Positions 8,150 through 15,910 of a stretch of 64,000 nt of DNA are shown here, one piece after another (position 1 is the stretch's first letter; each line of letters starts with the position of its first letter). Under the pieces are notes generated by a model. The model was not told the origin of the DNA. It was given only the letters and a program-made list of their open reading frames with translations, and did not search any database. Both the position numbers and the translations under genes were made by a program. This DNA is from Pseudomonas capeferrum (lineage in GTDB: Bacteria; Pseudomonadota; Gammaproteobacteria; Pseudomonadales; Pseudomonadaceae). The stretch covers positions 118,465-182,464 of the forward strand of contig NZ_JAAMQM010000015.1 in NCBI RefSeq assembly GCF_013523055.1. The letters are read 5' to 3'.

Positions 8150-8198
8150 TTGTCGCATAGTTCAATCTTTGTTGATTTAGATTGTCCTATAGTTTAAT
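8150..8198 (+). promoter_or_regulatory. Paired regulatory motif, family A copy 2
   Basis: TTGTCGCATAGTTCAAT (8150-8166) and TTGTCCTATAGTTTAAT (8182-8198) are direct copies spaced 32 bp. The second site is identical over 17 bp to the second site of copy 1. It ends 34 bp before the chosen start of the next gene. Confidence 0.7.
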
Positions 8199-8232
8199 GT
8201 TGTGGCTCAGTCATTCAACGGACCCGCTGGCC

Positions 8233-8739
8233 ATGAGCCGCTTCAAATTCCTCGGAATCAACGACGACAAATCTCACTGTGAATGTTGCGGCAAGCAGGG
8301 TCTCAAGCGCGTGGTTTGGATTGAGGACTGCGAGACCAACGAGATTCGCCACTTCGGCACTACCTGCGCCATGGCGCCGGTAAAGGGGTTCACGCTCGAC
8401 CTTGAGATCAAGGCGGAAATGCGTCGGCTGGATGAGGTGCAAAAGTCTCGCTTTGCCCGGGCGTACCAATCGTACCGGCAAAAGGGTGGACGTTGTGTGG
8501 CCAACCCGGCCAAGCCTGGATACTTCATGTACGCAGATCCAGATCTTTGGAAGGACTGCCTAGCGGCGGCATCGCGCCCCCGTTTCGGACGTGTAGGTCG
8601 CCTACGTGCGCATCACCGCACGCTATGCCCAGTCTCCGAGCTGGGCCGAGCCCATAGAAAGACAATCATCAATGACCTGCTGGCGCAGTTGCCGCCAGAG
8701 GCCGCACGCCTGCAGGAGGCAAAGCATGAGCATCACTAA
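8233..8739 (+). CDS. Zinc-ribbon-containing hypothetical protein
   Basis: This 168-residue protein begins MSRFKFLGINDDK and has the motif CECCGK...HFGTTC near its N-terminus, which looks like a Cys4 or Cys3His metal site. The rest is basic and helical. I chose ATG 8233 because an earlier in-frame ATG (8182) overlaps the regulatory motif. Its end overlaps the start of the next gene. No function is recognised; such zinc-ribbon proteins are common on phages and megaplasmids. Confidence 0.6.
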   Translation: MSRFKFLGINDDKSHCECCGKQGLKRVVWIEDCETNEIRHFGTTCAMAPVKGFTLDLEIKAEMRRLDEVQKSRFARAYQSYRQKGGRCVANPAKPGYFMYADPDLWKDCLAAASRPRFGRVGRLRAHHRTLCPVSELGRAHRKTIINDLLAQLPPEAARLQEAKHEHH

Positions 8740-9370
8740 GATCACCGAATGCCGCGAGTGCGGTAGCAAGTCCCTGACTTGGCAGACGCACAACAAGAAC
8801 ATCAGCGATGCACAGCACGGCCGTCTGCGCACGAGCGACATTCGTTGCCAGCTGATTTTGGGCTGTGATCAGTGCTCGGAAACCCTGGCCATCATGAGCG
8901 CCGACCAGGTAGCTGTATGGCTCACAGAACAAGGACAGGAGCTGGCTGCTCAGCACCAGGGCAGCGATGCCATCCCAACGGCCGCCAGTGCTGGCGAGGT
9001 TGAAGAGTCGCTGCTGTGGCTTGACGACTTTGTTGCGCGCTGCAATGGGGATGATCGCGGCTCCTGCGCTGCTGTCGAGACCCTGCGCACTGCCCTGGCC
9101 GCCAAGGTGCAGGCCAAGAAGATCAGCGCCGTTGCCTTGCGTGAGGCGATGGAGAACCTGGCGATCAGCGCTTCCGTGGCCGACCTCCCAGCCTTCTTCC
9201 TGCCTGCGTCAGTGCGCCAGCAGCCGCTCGTGATGCTGGGCGGTGTGTGCGTGCGTGTTACTTACTCCGGACTCAAGTGGTACCACGAGCAGCTGGTGGA
9301 TGACCGCTGGGAAGCGCTGGCCGTGGACGAATTCGAATCGCTGTTGGTGGAGGCCCTGGCGAAGGCATGA
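8726..9370 (+). CDS. Hypothetical protein with N-terminal zinc ribbon
   Basis: A 214-residue protein with CRECGS near residue 9 and CDQCSE near residue 50, a plausible Cys4 zinc ribbon. A mostly helical region and a C-terminal domain ending LVDDRWEALAVDEFESLL follow. AGGAGG precedes the ATG by seven bases, which fixes the start. It overlaps the preceding gene by 14 bases and the following one by 4, so the three form an operon under the family A motif. Confidence 0.65.
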   Translation: MSITKITECRECGSKSLTWQTHNKNISDAQHGRLRTSDIRCQLILGCDQCSETLAIMSADQVAVWLTEQGQELAAQHQGSDAIPTAASAGEVEESLLWLDDFVARCNGDDRGSCAAVETLRTALAAKVQAKKISAVALREAMENLAISASVADLPAFFLPASVRQQPLVMLGGVCVRVTYSGLKWYHEQLVDDRWEALAVDEFESLLVEALAKA

Positions 9371-9807
9371 AACAGATCACACCTGCAGAAAATCTCGTTG
9401 TCGGGTCTACGCCGTTCCCCGGTGGTCCAGGCTATGAGGGTCCGTTGACCCTAACGTCTGTCGATGATGTCCGAGGCCTGTTTGAAGGGCTCTGTGCCGT
9501 CGTCTCTATCCTTGAGCTTGGCGCTGCCGCCAATGCCGCTTTCGCGGTCACTCCATCTGTCCTGGAGCTACTCAAGCATGTATGTGGCGACGATCCGCGC
9601 TTTGCTCGGGTCTCTTGTAACCTGAATGTCGTGGATCGCCTGGACATGATCGATTGCAGCATTTACCGCACCAAAGTACCAGCGCCAACCAAAATGGGAT
9701 TAAGAGAAGTGATGAGCGTACGCATACTTGGCGTTCCGCTTGTGGTGGTGCTTACCGTGGTGGCAGGTGCATTTGGGGGGCTGATCGGCCATGTACTGAC
9801 CGGCTGA
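9367..9807 (+). CDS. Hypothetical protein with C-terminal membrane helix
   Basis: A 146-residue protein whose ATG overlaps the preceding stop (ATGA). Most of it is soluble; the last 30 residues form one hydrophobic helix (VRILGVPLVVVLTVVAGAFG). It may be a tail-anchored membrane protein. The family is not recognised. Confidence 0.6.
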   Translation: MKQITPAENLVVGSTPFPGGPGYEGPLTLTSVDDVRGLFEGLCAVVSILELGAAANAAFAVTPSVLELLKHVCGDDPRFARVSCNLNVVDRLDMIDCSIYRTKVPAPTKMGLREVMSVRILGVPLVVVLTVVAGAFGGLIGHVLTG

Positions 9808-9865
9808 TCATGGGGCGCTGGCCAGCACTGTTGGTTCGAGCTGGCGCCAGCAATGCATCTGTAAA

Positions 9866-9918
9866 TAGGCACATGTGCCTACCGCCGCACTCGCCGCATG
9901 CTAGGCACATGTGCCTAG
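9866..9918 (+). promoter_or_regulatory. Twin palindromic operators
   Basis: The perfect palindrome TAGGCACATGTGCCTA occurs at 9866-9881 and again at 9902-9917 (extended to 18 bp by C/G), 36 bp centre to centre. The pair lies 37 bp before the start of the next gene. The GGCACAT half-site is shared with the operator cluster at 4457-4574, so one regulator may control both. Confidence 0.7.
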
Positions 9919-9954
9919 CACCCAGGCCCGCTCATCAAGATGGAGAGCCTACAC

Positions 9955-10188
9955 ATGGCCCCGACTCCCCGCAAACCCCGTAATAAACCAACTCAGCTGC
10001 AGACCGGTATTCTCCTCGCTGCTGCCGATCTCTCGCGTTACATCTACGACAGAGGCGATGCTGCTGCGTTGCTGAAGCGGCAGGGCTTAGACGATGCAAA
10101 CTGCTCTGCCCTGGATGAGATGGACAAGGAAGAGTTGCGGATCCTGCGCGATGACTATGGGCTCGCCAGTCTACGTGGCCTGGATTGA
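9955..10188 (+). CDS. Small hypothetical protein
   Basis: A 77-residue protein with a basic N-terminus (MAPTPRKPRNKPTQ) and an acidic helical remainder. GGAG lies nine bases before ATG 9955, which favours it over the in-frame ATG at 9940. It is probably controlled by the twin palindromes just upstream. No function is recognised. Confidence 0.6.
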   Translation: MAPTPRKPRNKPTQLQTGILLAAADLSRYIYDRGDAAALLKRQGLDDANCSALDEMDKEELRILRDDYGLASLRGLD

Positions 10189-10245
10189 ATACCTCTCTCA
10201 CTCTGAAACATGCATCACCACTTCACCAGTTCGAGGACGCCACAT

Positions 10246-10491
10246 ATGGCGCAGTACGACACCGAGCGAGGTTGCCCAAAATGCGGTGGCCACGAGGGAT
10301 ACCAGTTCGACCTGGTTGAAAAGCACATCATGGGCGCCGGATGGGGCGAGCCCCCCGTGTCTATCGACAGCGGAATCATCGTGAGCCGAAGCCTGGTCAA
10401 GTGCATCGAATGCGGCCATCGGTTCCGCCTGGACACATTGCGTACCCTTGGCGCCATTGGCGGAGAGGTGGATGAGGGCGAAGGGGAATAG
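10246..10491 (+). CDS. Zinc-ribbon small protein
   Basis: An 81-residue protein with CPKCGG near residue 10 and CIECGH near residue 57, a typical Cys4 zinc ribbon. GAGGA lies eight bases before ATG 10246. An in-frame ATG at 10210 lacks a ribosome-binding site. The acidic tail ends EVDEGEGE. Confidence 0.65.
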   Translation: MAQYDTERGCPKCGGHEGYQFDLVEKHIMGAGWGEPPVSIDSGIIVSRSLVKCIECGHRFRLDTLRTLGAIGGEVDEGEGE

Positions 10492-10546
10492 CCTCGAACG
10501 ACGTCACAAGTCTCAACGTGCCCAACCTTCACCTGCAGCTTCAGTC

Positions 10547-11128
10547 ATGGGCATCCCTGCCGATACTTTGTGCTCCTACATCATTTTCGGACCTCGGATC
10601 CTTCGCGTGCTCCTACTCATCGCCAAACTCAAACGTTCGTTGACTCCGCGTCAGTACATCCGACTCCTCGACACTCACGATCTCGGCAAGAAGGTGTCCA
10701 ACCGCCTCATGTCGAAGGTGGGCATCCGAACCGAAGGCAAGGTGGTCATTCGTCCGCCGTTCTACTTCGAACGGGGCAATCTGGAACTGGGGGAGGGCGC
10801 CTTCATCAACAGCGGCTGCGTGTTCCTGGACGAGGCACCCATTCGCATCGGCCGGCACGCCATGCTCGGTCCACAGGTGCGCTTGTGCACCACCAGTCAC
10901 GATGTTCATCCAGAGCGTCGTAAGAGCAACGACTACACCGCACCGATCACAGTAAGCGACAATGCTTGGATCGGGGCCGGGAGTGTGGTGCTTCCAGGTG
11001 TCAGCATCGGACACAACAGCGTGGTAGCCGCCAACAGTGTGGTGACCGAGGATGTTCCGCCAAACGCGCTCTATGCTGGGGCGCCGGCACGGTTCAAGAA
11101 ATGGCTCGTTGTTCCACATGAAGCTTGA
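10547..11128 (+). CDS. Hexapeptide-repeat acyltransferase (LacA/NodL/Maa-like)
   Basis: A 193-residue left-handed beta-helix acetyltransferase. Hexapeptide repeats run from about residue 70 (LELGEGAFINSGCVFLDEAP, IRIGRH) to the C-terminus (VSDNAWIGAGSVVLPGVSIG, NSVVAANSVV). The catalytic His is in TTSHDVHP, and the end is NALYAGAPARFKKW. Relatives acetylate sugars or other small hydroxyl acceptors with acetyl-CoA. The N-terminus differs from maltose/galactoside acetyltransferases, so the acceptor is unknown. The start at 10547 is uncertain because no clear ribosome-binding site is visible. Confidence 0.8.
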   Translation: MGIPADTLCSYIIFGPRILRVLLLIAKLKRSLTPRQYIRLLDTHDLGKKVSNRLMSKVGIRTEGKVVIRPPFYFERGNLELGEGAFINSGCVFLDEAPIRIGRHAMLGPQVRLCTTSHDVHPERRKSNDYTAPITVSDNAWIGAGSVVLPGVSIGHNSVVAANSVVTEDVPPNALYAGAPARFKKWLVVPHEA

Positions 11129-11496
11129 GGCATAAGACCGTTCCTCATGCCGGTATGACGAGTTCTTCCCTATGATCACGCAGGCAGATCGAAATGGCGG
11201 TCTGCCGATGTCCCTCGATCGCCCAAGCTCAATCCTTGCCATGTGCGGTGCTCCCTGTTGTATAAAACATCGATCGTTGAGAAAAACCCAGGCTTCTCCA
11301 TCGGTAATTGAGAAATCGCCCTGGTTGACGTGAATGCTGAGCCATGCGCGTTCGGGCTCGCCAGCGAGCGGGGCGTCTTTCTCATCCATTGATGGTGATT
11401 TCTCATTTAACGATGTAGTTCTCAAATAGCGATGTGTCTTACACCTGTACTGCCTTGGTTGCCAGGGTTCAGAATGCACGCTCAATCGTTGATAAA
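11129..11496. other. 368-bp gap without a supported gene
   Basis: A minus-strand frame starting near 11389 reads plausibly at first (MDEKDAPLAGEPERAW..., residues 1-80), then continues antisense through the acyltransferase. No ribosome-binding site is seen. It may be a remnant, and I do not call it as a gene. Confidence 0.3.
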
Positions 11497-11548
11497 GTTA
11501 GCGTATAAGACAACATTACCTTTATTTAAGGTTGTCTTATGGTTTAAT
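11497..11548 (+). promoter_or_regulatory. Paired regulatory motif, family A copy 3
   Basis: TTAGCGTATAAGACAA (11498-11513) and TTGTCTTATGGTTTAAT (11532-11548) are arranged as inverted rather than direct copies, about 34 bp centre to centre. They end 34 bp before the start of the next gene. Confidence 0.7.
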
Positions 11549-11582
11549 CTTTTGGCCTGTAGTCATCTACCAGGACAAATCA

Positions 11583-11747
11583 ATGCGTACCTACAAAGGT
11601 TCCATCAAGACCGACGTTCAGGGCTCCGAAGTGGAGTTCGAGTTCGAGGTCGAAGACAACGCCACCCAGGCCGAAATCGAATACGAAGCTAAGCAGGCTG
11701 CCTTCGAGCACGTGGAGTGGAATTACGCGGAAGTGAAGGGTGCGTAA
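11583..11747 (+). CDS. Small acidic protein
   Basis: A 54-residue acidic protein starting MRTYKGSIKTDVQGSEVEFE. AGGAC precedes the ATG. It resembles short phage-type proteins that combine a beta-hairpin with an E-rich helix (ATQAEIEYEAKQAAFEHVEW), but I cannot name the family. The family A pair directly upstream makes it the first gene of the unit. Confidence 0.65.
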   Translation: MRTYKGSIKTDVQGSEVEFEFEVEDNATQAEIEYEAKQAAFEHVEWNYAEVKGA

Positions 11748-11832
11748 AGGTGCTCTAGGCCCGCATCGTGCGGGCGAACGTCAGTCTAGGCGCGAGCTTC
11801 GCGGCCCCAACCAGATAGGACAGGTGATAGAG

Positions 11833-12393
11833 ATGGATCAGGTATATCCGCGGGAGACGCTTGAGCACAAGCGTGCAGGATTTGAGCAGGGCATCAAGAC
11901 AATCGCCGTCGAGCGTTTTGGCTACTCGGGCAATGACAACACCTTCTACATGCTGATCGAGCGCAACCGTAATGGCCGCTACGCGGTTGAGTGGGTGCGG
12001 GGGGCATGGGAAGGCCTGATGCTGGCGGAACAGCTTCAGGCCAGCGCGTTGGCAGCTGGCATGGGCCCGAAAGCGCTGCAGATCAATTTCCCGGCGGCCG
12101 AGCGTGCAAATGTCAGCGATTCCAAGCTCTACAGTCATGCCGAAGTACCGAGCATGGACCGGGCCGACGAAGACTACATCGTGCACCTTACAGTGCGGGC
12201 TGCCGACCCTGACCAGGAGCGTCTCCTTGCCGATACCTGCACACGCGCCGTGACATCCGCTCCCAAAGCGCTGGCAGCCATGCACCAGGCATATGCGAAG
12301 CTGGACAGCGTCGCCTTCGTATCGGTGGAGGGTGACACCGACGAGGTTAAAAGCGCGTTGCTCGATGCCATGGCCGCTCTCTCTGTTCAGTGA
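11833..12393 (+). CDS. Hypothetical protein
   Basis: A 186-residue soluble protein starting MDQVYPRETLEHKRAGF. It contains a beta-sheet-like stretch (FYMLIERNRNGRYAVEWVRG) and acidic helices. No membrane segment, metal motif or known family is visible. An upstream in-frame ATG at 11740 overlaps the previous gene and is less likely than 11833. Confidence 0.65.
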   Translation: MDQVYPRETLEHKRAGFEQGIKTIAVERFGYSGNDNTFYMLIERNRNGRYAVEWVRGAWEGLMLAEQLQASALAAGMGPKALQINFPAAERANVSDSKLYSHAEVPSMDRADEDYIVHLTVRAADPDQERLLADTCTRAVTSAPKALAAMHQAYAKLDSVAFVSVEGDTDEVKSALLDAMAALSVQ

Positions 12394-12480
12394 TGTTCCT
12401 CTCTGCGCCCGGGCGTGAAACACCGCCAGGGCGTGGGTAGAGGTCAGATAAACAGCGCCAGCGCACGCAGAGGACTCAAC

Positions 12481-12632
12481 ATGGACCAGCAGCCTAATTG
12501 GCGGGTTACCTACCACGATAACGCCGGCCAGGTGGTTATCGTCGAGTGATCGCACCCAGCTACAACTACGCCATCAGCGAGGCGTCATCCAAGGTCTTCA
12601 ACGTCTACTTCCAATCAGCGAAGCGAATCTAG
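12481..12632 (+). pseudogene. Possible frameshifted small gene
   Basis: ATG 12481 (after AGAGGA) opens a frame that stops at 12549 after 22 residues (MDQQPNWRVTYHDNAGQVVI). In the +2 frame, directly downstream, a plausible continuation (YNYAISEASSKVFNVYFQ) runs to a stop at 12632. A one- or two-base indel near 12540 would join them into about 50 residues. This could be a decayed gene or a sequencing error. Confidence 0.35.
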
Positions 12633-12654
12633 GTCAGATCCTGAACCACGCATC

Positions 12655-12672
12655 CCCAGCCATCGAGCTGGG
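12655..12672 (+). repeat. Leader hairpin CCCAGC-CATCGA-GCTGGG, copy 1
   Basis: A perfect 6-bp stem around CATCGA. The 16-mer CAGCCATCGAGCTGGG is repeated at 18441 and 26670, each time 55-80 bp before a gene start. There is no T-tract, so it is unlikely to be a simple terminator. Confidence 0.55.
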
Positions 12673-12725
12673 TCGATGGCGTGGAAGCGGCGCGGATTTC
12701 GTGTGCGCATCAGGGGTGGAAGATC

Positions 12726-13529
12726 ATGCCGTTGACCTGGAACGTTGCTTATTACTCGGGGATGTCCAGCTCTCAGGACCTGCGGGCCGCCGTTGATGAG
12801 GGTGTCCCAGTAGGTGTTGTTGCCACACTGCTGGACACCCTTAAACTCATTCGGACGCTTCCTCGACATTTGGATGCAGGCGGCTCCGTGTTCATCGACT
12901 CGGGAGCCTTTTCTGCATTCCAGAAGGGCGAGCTCGTGAGCTGGGAGAAAGTGTTTTTCGCCTACGAATGTGTACTGGCGCGGACAGACTACCCCTGGGC
13001 TTTGAGCATCGTGGCGCCGGACGTCATCGGCGATCAGTCGGCAACCCTCGACTTGTGGGCTGTGCACGCCGAGCGCGTTCGCACGTGGATCACGGCCGGC
13101 GCTCGTGTGATCATTCCCCTGCAGCGTGGGGAGCTGTCCGCCGGCGTGATGCTGGCGCATGCCAAGCGGATTTTTCAGACCGACCAATTCTGCGCGGGCA
13201 TTCCGTCCAACCTAGCTGCAATGGGGGCTGAGGACTGTGCAACCCTGCACCATCACGACTTCCACTTGCTGGGGCGAGTAGTGATCAACGCCGAGTTGGG
13301 CGATAAACTGCGTGCCCTGCTGATCAACAATCCCAATGCCATTTACACCGCAGATGCAAACTGGCTTAGGTCGCGCATCAAGCAAATCAGCGTCGCTGCT
13401 AAGGACTTGCGGCAAGCGCCGCCGGATAACCCATTTGAAACCTCGCGGACCCGTGCGGTACGAGAGATCCTGCGTCAGGATCCGTATCATCAGCAACACG
13501 GCCCCTCGGAACTGACTTATGGCACATAA
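12726..13529 (+). CDS. tRNA-guanine transglycosylase/DpdA-like TIM-barrel protein
   Basis: A 267-residue protein. Residues about 55-62 read FIDSGAFSAF, which resembles the TGT/DpdA active-site stretch (DSGGFQ in TGT, DSGAF in DpdA). Residues about 95-103 read APDVIGDQSATL, similar to the PD-IGD-TL segment in this superfamily. Later come IIPLQRGEL, CAGIPSNL and HLLG, as expected around the second catalytic region. DpdA enzymes insert 7-deazaguanines into DNA, while TGT enzymes do so in tRNA. No other dpd or queuosine gene is adjacent. Start: ATG 12726 after GGGGTGGAAG. Its end overlaps the next gene by 11 bases. The assignment is by motif only. Confidence 0.45.
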   Translation: MPLTWNVAYYSGMSSSQDLRAAVDEGVPVGVVATLLDTLKLIRTLPRHLDAGGSVFIDSGAFSAFQKGELVSWEKVFFAYECVLARTDYPWALSIVAPDVIGDQSATLDLWAVHAERVRTWITAGARVIIPLQRGELSAGVMLAHAKRIFQTDQFCAGIPSNLAAMGAEDCATLHHHDFHLLGRVVINAELGDKLRALLINNPNAIYTADANWLRSRIKQISVAAKDLRQAPPDNPFETSRTRAVREILRQDPYHQQHGPSELTYGT

Positions 13530-13827
13530 CACTGGCACCGCTCAGTGCTCGCACTGTGGCGCTAAGTATCGACTGGTCACAGAGCACAATCGCGATATGC
13601 AGCGGCTATGTAAGGCCTGGCTAAGCCGCCACGAGCGGCCGTGTGCCACCAGGACGCCGGAGCAGCGTCGGGCTTGGGCGCAGAAGTACGTAGAGAAGAC
13701 TTTCACAGAGAGCAGCTTGACGGTCGACCTGGACCACGCAGGGTTTCGAACCCTTTCGTGCAATCATGCAGATGAAATCAGTGATGCGTATCGGCCGGGT
13801 CAGCAAACCAAGATCAACACCTGGTGA
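13519..13827 (+). CDS. Zinc-binding small protein
   Basis: A 102-residue protein with CSHCGAKY near residue 10 and a spaced CKAWLSRHERPC motif, suggesting a Cys3His or Cys4 zinc site. The middle is basic (EQRRAWAQKYVEK). It overlaps the 3' end of the TGT-like gene, so the two are probably co-translated. No family is named. Confidence 0.55.
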   Translation: MAHNTGTAQCSHCGAKYRLVTEHNRDMQRLCKAWLSRHERPCATRTPEQRRAWAQKYVEKTFTESSLTVDLDHAGFRTLSCNHADEISDAYRPGQQTKINTW

Positions 13828-14028
13828 AATGAACATTGCTGGCTTCTTTATCTGCGAATCGTTCTCCGTTTCTCCACATCCATCCTGGGCACCTAGCAAG
13901 GAGAATAGAGCCACCAATGCCTGCGGAGCGTGCGAGCTGGCGAGCTCTCTGGCACAGTGCTGCAGGGTGAGGGGCCATTCTCTCTCTGGTGATAGCGGCA
14001 CCAGCCATTTGCAAAGGAGCTTCGAGCA

Positions 14029-14877
14029 GTGAAGAGCGTCGATGTTGTGAGTAAGGCTTGGACAGACACCTATGAAGAAATTGCTGCAAAGGCTCAGCGA
14101 GTGCGAGAAGTATTGGAACAGCGAAGTGTCAAGTTGAGGTCTGGCAGTGCGCTTTCGCAGTTGCTCAGCCAGGCGGACAGGCTGAGTCGGGCGTGGGCTG
14201 ACCAGGTAAAACCGGACGACCGGGTCGTATGGGAAGCGGCGTACGTAAATCGACTTGCTGATGCAGTCACTAATCTGCCAGATGAACAAGGAATTCAAGA
14301 GGCTCTAAATCGAATGGCCGGCGGTGTAATGCAGCCTGACGATCGAAGTGATTCCCACCAAGGGAAGGACGCTCTCTGGGAGCTTGTTCTGCTCTCCGAC
14401 TTGAAAAAACGCGGGTTCACGGCGAGGGCTGCAGAACCAGACATTCAGGTTGACTTCGGCATGGGTGACTACCCGATAGCGTGCAAAAAGATCTGGTCAG
14501 AGAATGGGGTCCGAAAGCGTGTAAGCCATGCTGCTAAGCAACTGGCACCGTTCAATAATGGCGGGGTCATTGCTCTCAATCTGGACGAGCTGGTACCTGT
14601 AGGGAAAGTGCTTAGCGTACCTACAAAAGCTCATGCTAAGGCTGTCCTCGGCATGTTCAATTTGGACTTTATTGAGCGTCATAGGAGCGCCCTGCAGAAC
14701 GCTGTCATGGACGGTAAATGCGACGGCTTACTCATTTCGACCACCGCCTTTGCCGTGCTATGGGAGGAGGAAACTTCGGCCTATATCGTTTCGCAAAGCT
14801 CTATGTGGCACCTTGAAGATTCGTCGCAAGAGGCCCGCCAACGCTTCCTCGCATTCGGACACACGCAAGGTATGTAG
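14029..14877 (+). CDS. Hypothetical protein with PD-(D/E)XK-like motif
   Basis: A 282-residue protein that starts with GTG after AAAGGAG. The N-terminal 100 residues are helical. The centre (about residues 115-165) reads ALWELVLLSDLKKRGF, EPDIQVDFG and YPIACKKI, which fits the E, D and (x)-x-K positions of a PD-(D/E)XK nuclease core with Glu replaced by Cys in the usual ExK (ACKK). It may be a restriction-type or repair nuclease, or an inactive relative. The diverged noncoding element at 14931 follows. The fold call is tentative. Confidence 0.5.
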   Translation: MKSVDVVSKAWTDTYEEIAAKAQRVREVLEQRSVKLRSGSALSQLLSQADRLSRAWADQVKPDDRVVWEAAYVNRLADAVTNLPDEQGIQEALNRMAGGVMQPDDRSDSHQGKDALWELVLLSDLKKRGFTARAAEPDIQVDFGMGDYPIACKKIWSENGVRKRVSHAAKQLAPFNNGGVIALNLDELVPVGKVLSVPTKAHAKAVLGMFNLDFIERHRSALQNAVMDGKCDGLLISTTAFAVLWEEETSAYIVSQSSMWHLEDSSQEARQRFLAFGHTQGM

Positions 14878-14930
14878 CCAGGAGCCTGCAGCAAGCGGGA
14901 GTGCACGGGGAGGACAATATGTCTCCTGTC

Positions 14931-15055
14931 GGTTCACAACATAGGTGATAGGCCAGAATCCCTGATTTTTTTTGTAGCGAAGGAGACCTTTTCACAGGAA
15001 ATCTGGGAAAGTCATACTCAGAGATACAAAACTGATCGGCTTGGGACCGGTGTCG
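14931..15055 (+). repeat. Conserved noncoding element, copy 1
   Basis: This begins GGTTCACAACATAGGTGATA and continues GGCCAGA, an eight-T tract followed by GT, then TTTTCACAG, TACTCA and GGCTTGGGA. The same order of blocks occurs at 51460-51605 in the same orientation with scattered substitutions. No ORF explains the conservation. Each copy is followed by a paralogous membrane-protein gene (15154 and 54200). Confidence 0.6.
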
Positions 15056-15153
15056 CCCAGTGCGACCAAAGTGATAAGCCGAATTAACTTTGGCAGAGCG
15101 AAAATTTTCAAAAAATCATTAATAGCTACGAGAGCAAAGGAAGCCTAATACCA

Positions 15154-15693
15154 ATGATCAAGTCACTAAACCGACGCATCGCAAAAAAAATCCACGCGGT
15201 GATAATGATGGCCCCTCTGAAGCGCGAAATGATGCGCCTAGGTGTTTGCTGCCTCTTTGCAATTGGTCTGAATATAATCTTGTTTTTTGGTGTTGCCGAC
15301 GACGGCACTATCAAGCCGTGGGCAGAAAGGCCGTTGAAGTTATTTGCTTCAGCTACACTATTTTTAATCATGGTAAAAGTTGTCCTTCCTCTTCTTGCCT
15401 GGACAATTCTAAAGGCAGTGTTGCTAAGTGCAAATAATGCATTCAGCGGAATTCTTGGCTTCTTGGGGAACCAGGTTACAGGCGCTCTGTACTGCACCGG
15501 GATTGTCCTGGGATCCATAGTGCTAAAGCAATATAACATCACCGGCATACTGGACGCCGAGCTAGCCTTCATAGCAGCTTGTGTGTTTGTATCCGGGTTC
15601 CTGTGGTTCTTTATTTTCCAGTGCGCCATTCAAAACACAATGAATCCGGCTCTGCGTACACCCGCGGTCCCACGCAAGAACATTAAACCGTGA
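15154..15693 (+). CDS. Membrane protein, paralog of 54200
   Basis: A 179-residue protein with four or five hydrophobic helices. It shares long blocks with the protein at 54200: KIHAVIMMAPLKREM, DGTIKPWAE, LLSANNAFSGIL, and the C-terminal PALRTPAVPR. The codon bias is more AT-rich than in the neighbours. I do not recognise the family. The duplication together with the noncoding element upstream is notable. Confidence 0.75.
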   Translation: MIKSLNRRIAKKIHAVIMMAPLKREMMRLGVCCLFAIGLNIILFFGVADDGTIKPWAERPLKLFASATLFLIMVKVVLPLLAWTILKAVLLSANNAFSGILGFLGNQVTGALYCTGIVLGSIVLKQYNITGILDAELAFIAACVFVSGFLWFFIFQCAIQNTMNPALRTPAVPRKNIKP

Positions 15694-15796
15694 GTGGTTA
15701 CTGCTGAATCCTCATTCAAGTGCATGCACCTCTCAACCGCCAGGTCCACCTTGGACTCAATACCTTGCGGAGCCCATCGTCGGCCTTGCATAACCG

Positions 15797-15910
15797 ATGC
15801 GCTTCACACCTGATCAGTGGACGGAGTTCATCAACGCGGTCGTCGCATTCGCAGCGCCCGAACTGGGGCCGGGCGCTGAAAAAGGCTTCGCGGAATTAGC
15901 TGGATTATAA
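15797..15910 (+). CDS. Possible small protein
   Basis: A 37-codon frame (MRFTPDQWTEFINAVVAFAA...) that reads like protein and ends 6 bases inside the minus-strand toxin gene. No clear ribosome-binding site is present. Low confidence. Confidence 0.25.
   Translation: MRFTPDQWTEFINAVVAFAAPELGPGAEKGFAELAGL

Noticed and set aside
10613..11485. A 290-codon minus-strand frame whose first 80 residues look protein-like
   Set aside because: It runs antisense through the acyltransferase and has no ribosome-binding site; at most a remnant.
13766..14032. Plus-strand frame overlapping the start of the 14029 gene
   Set aside because: Low-complexity composition, no clear ribosome-binding site, and the residues do not look like a folded protein.
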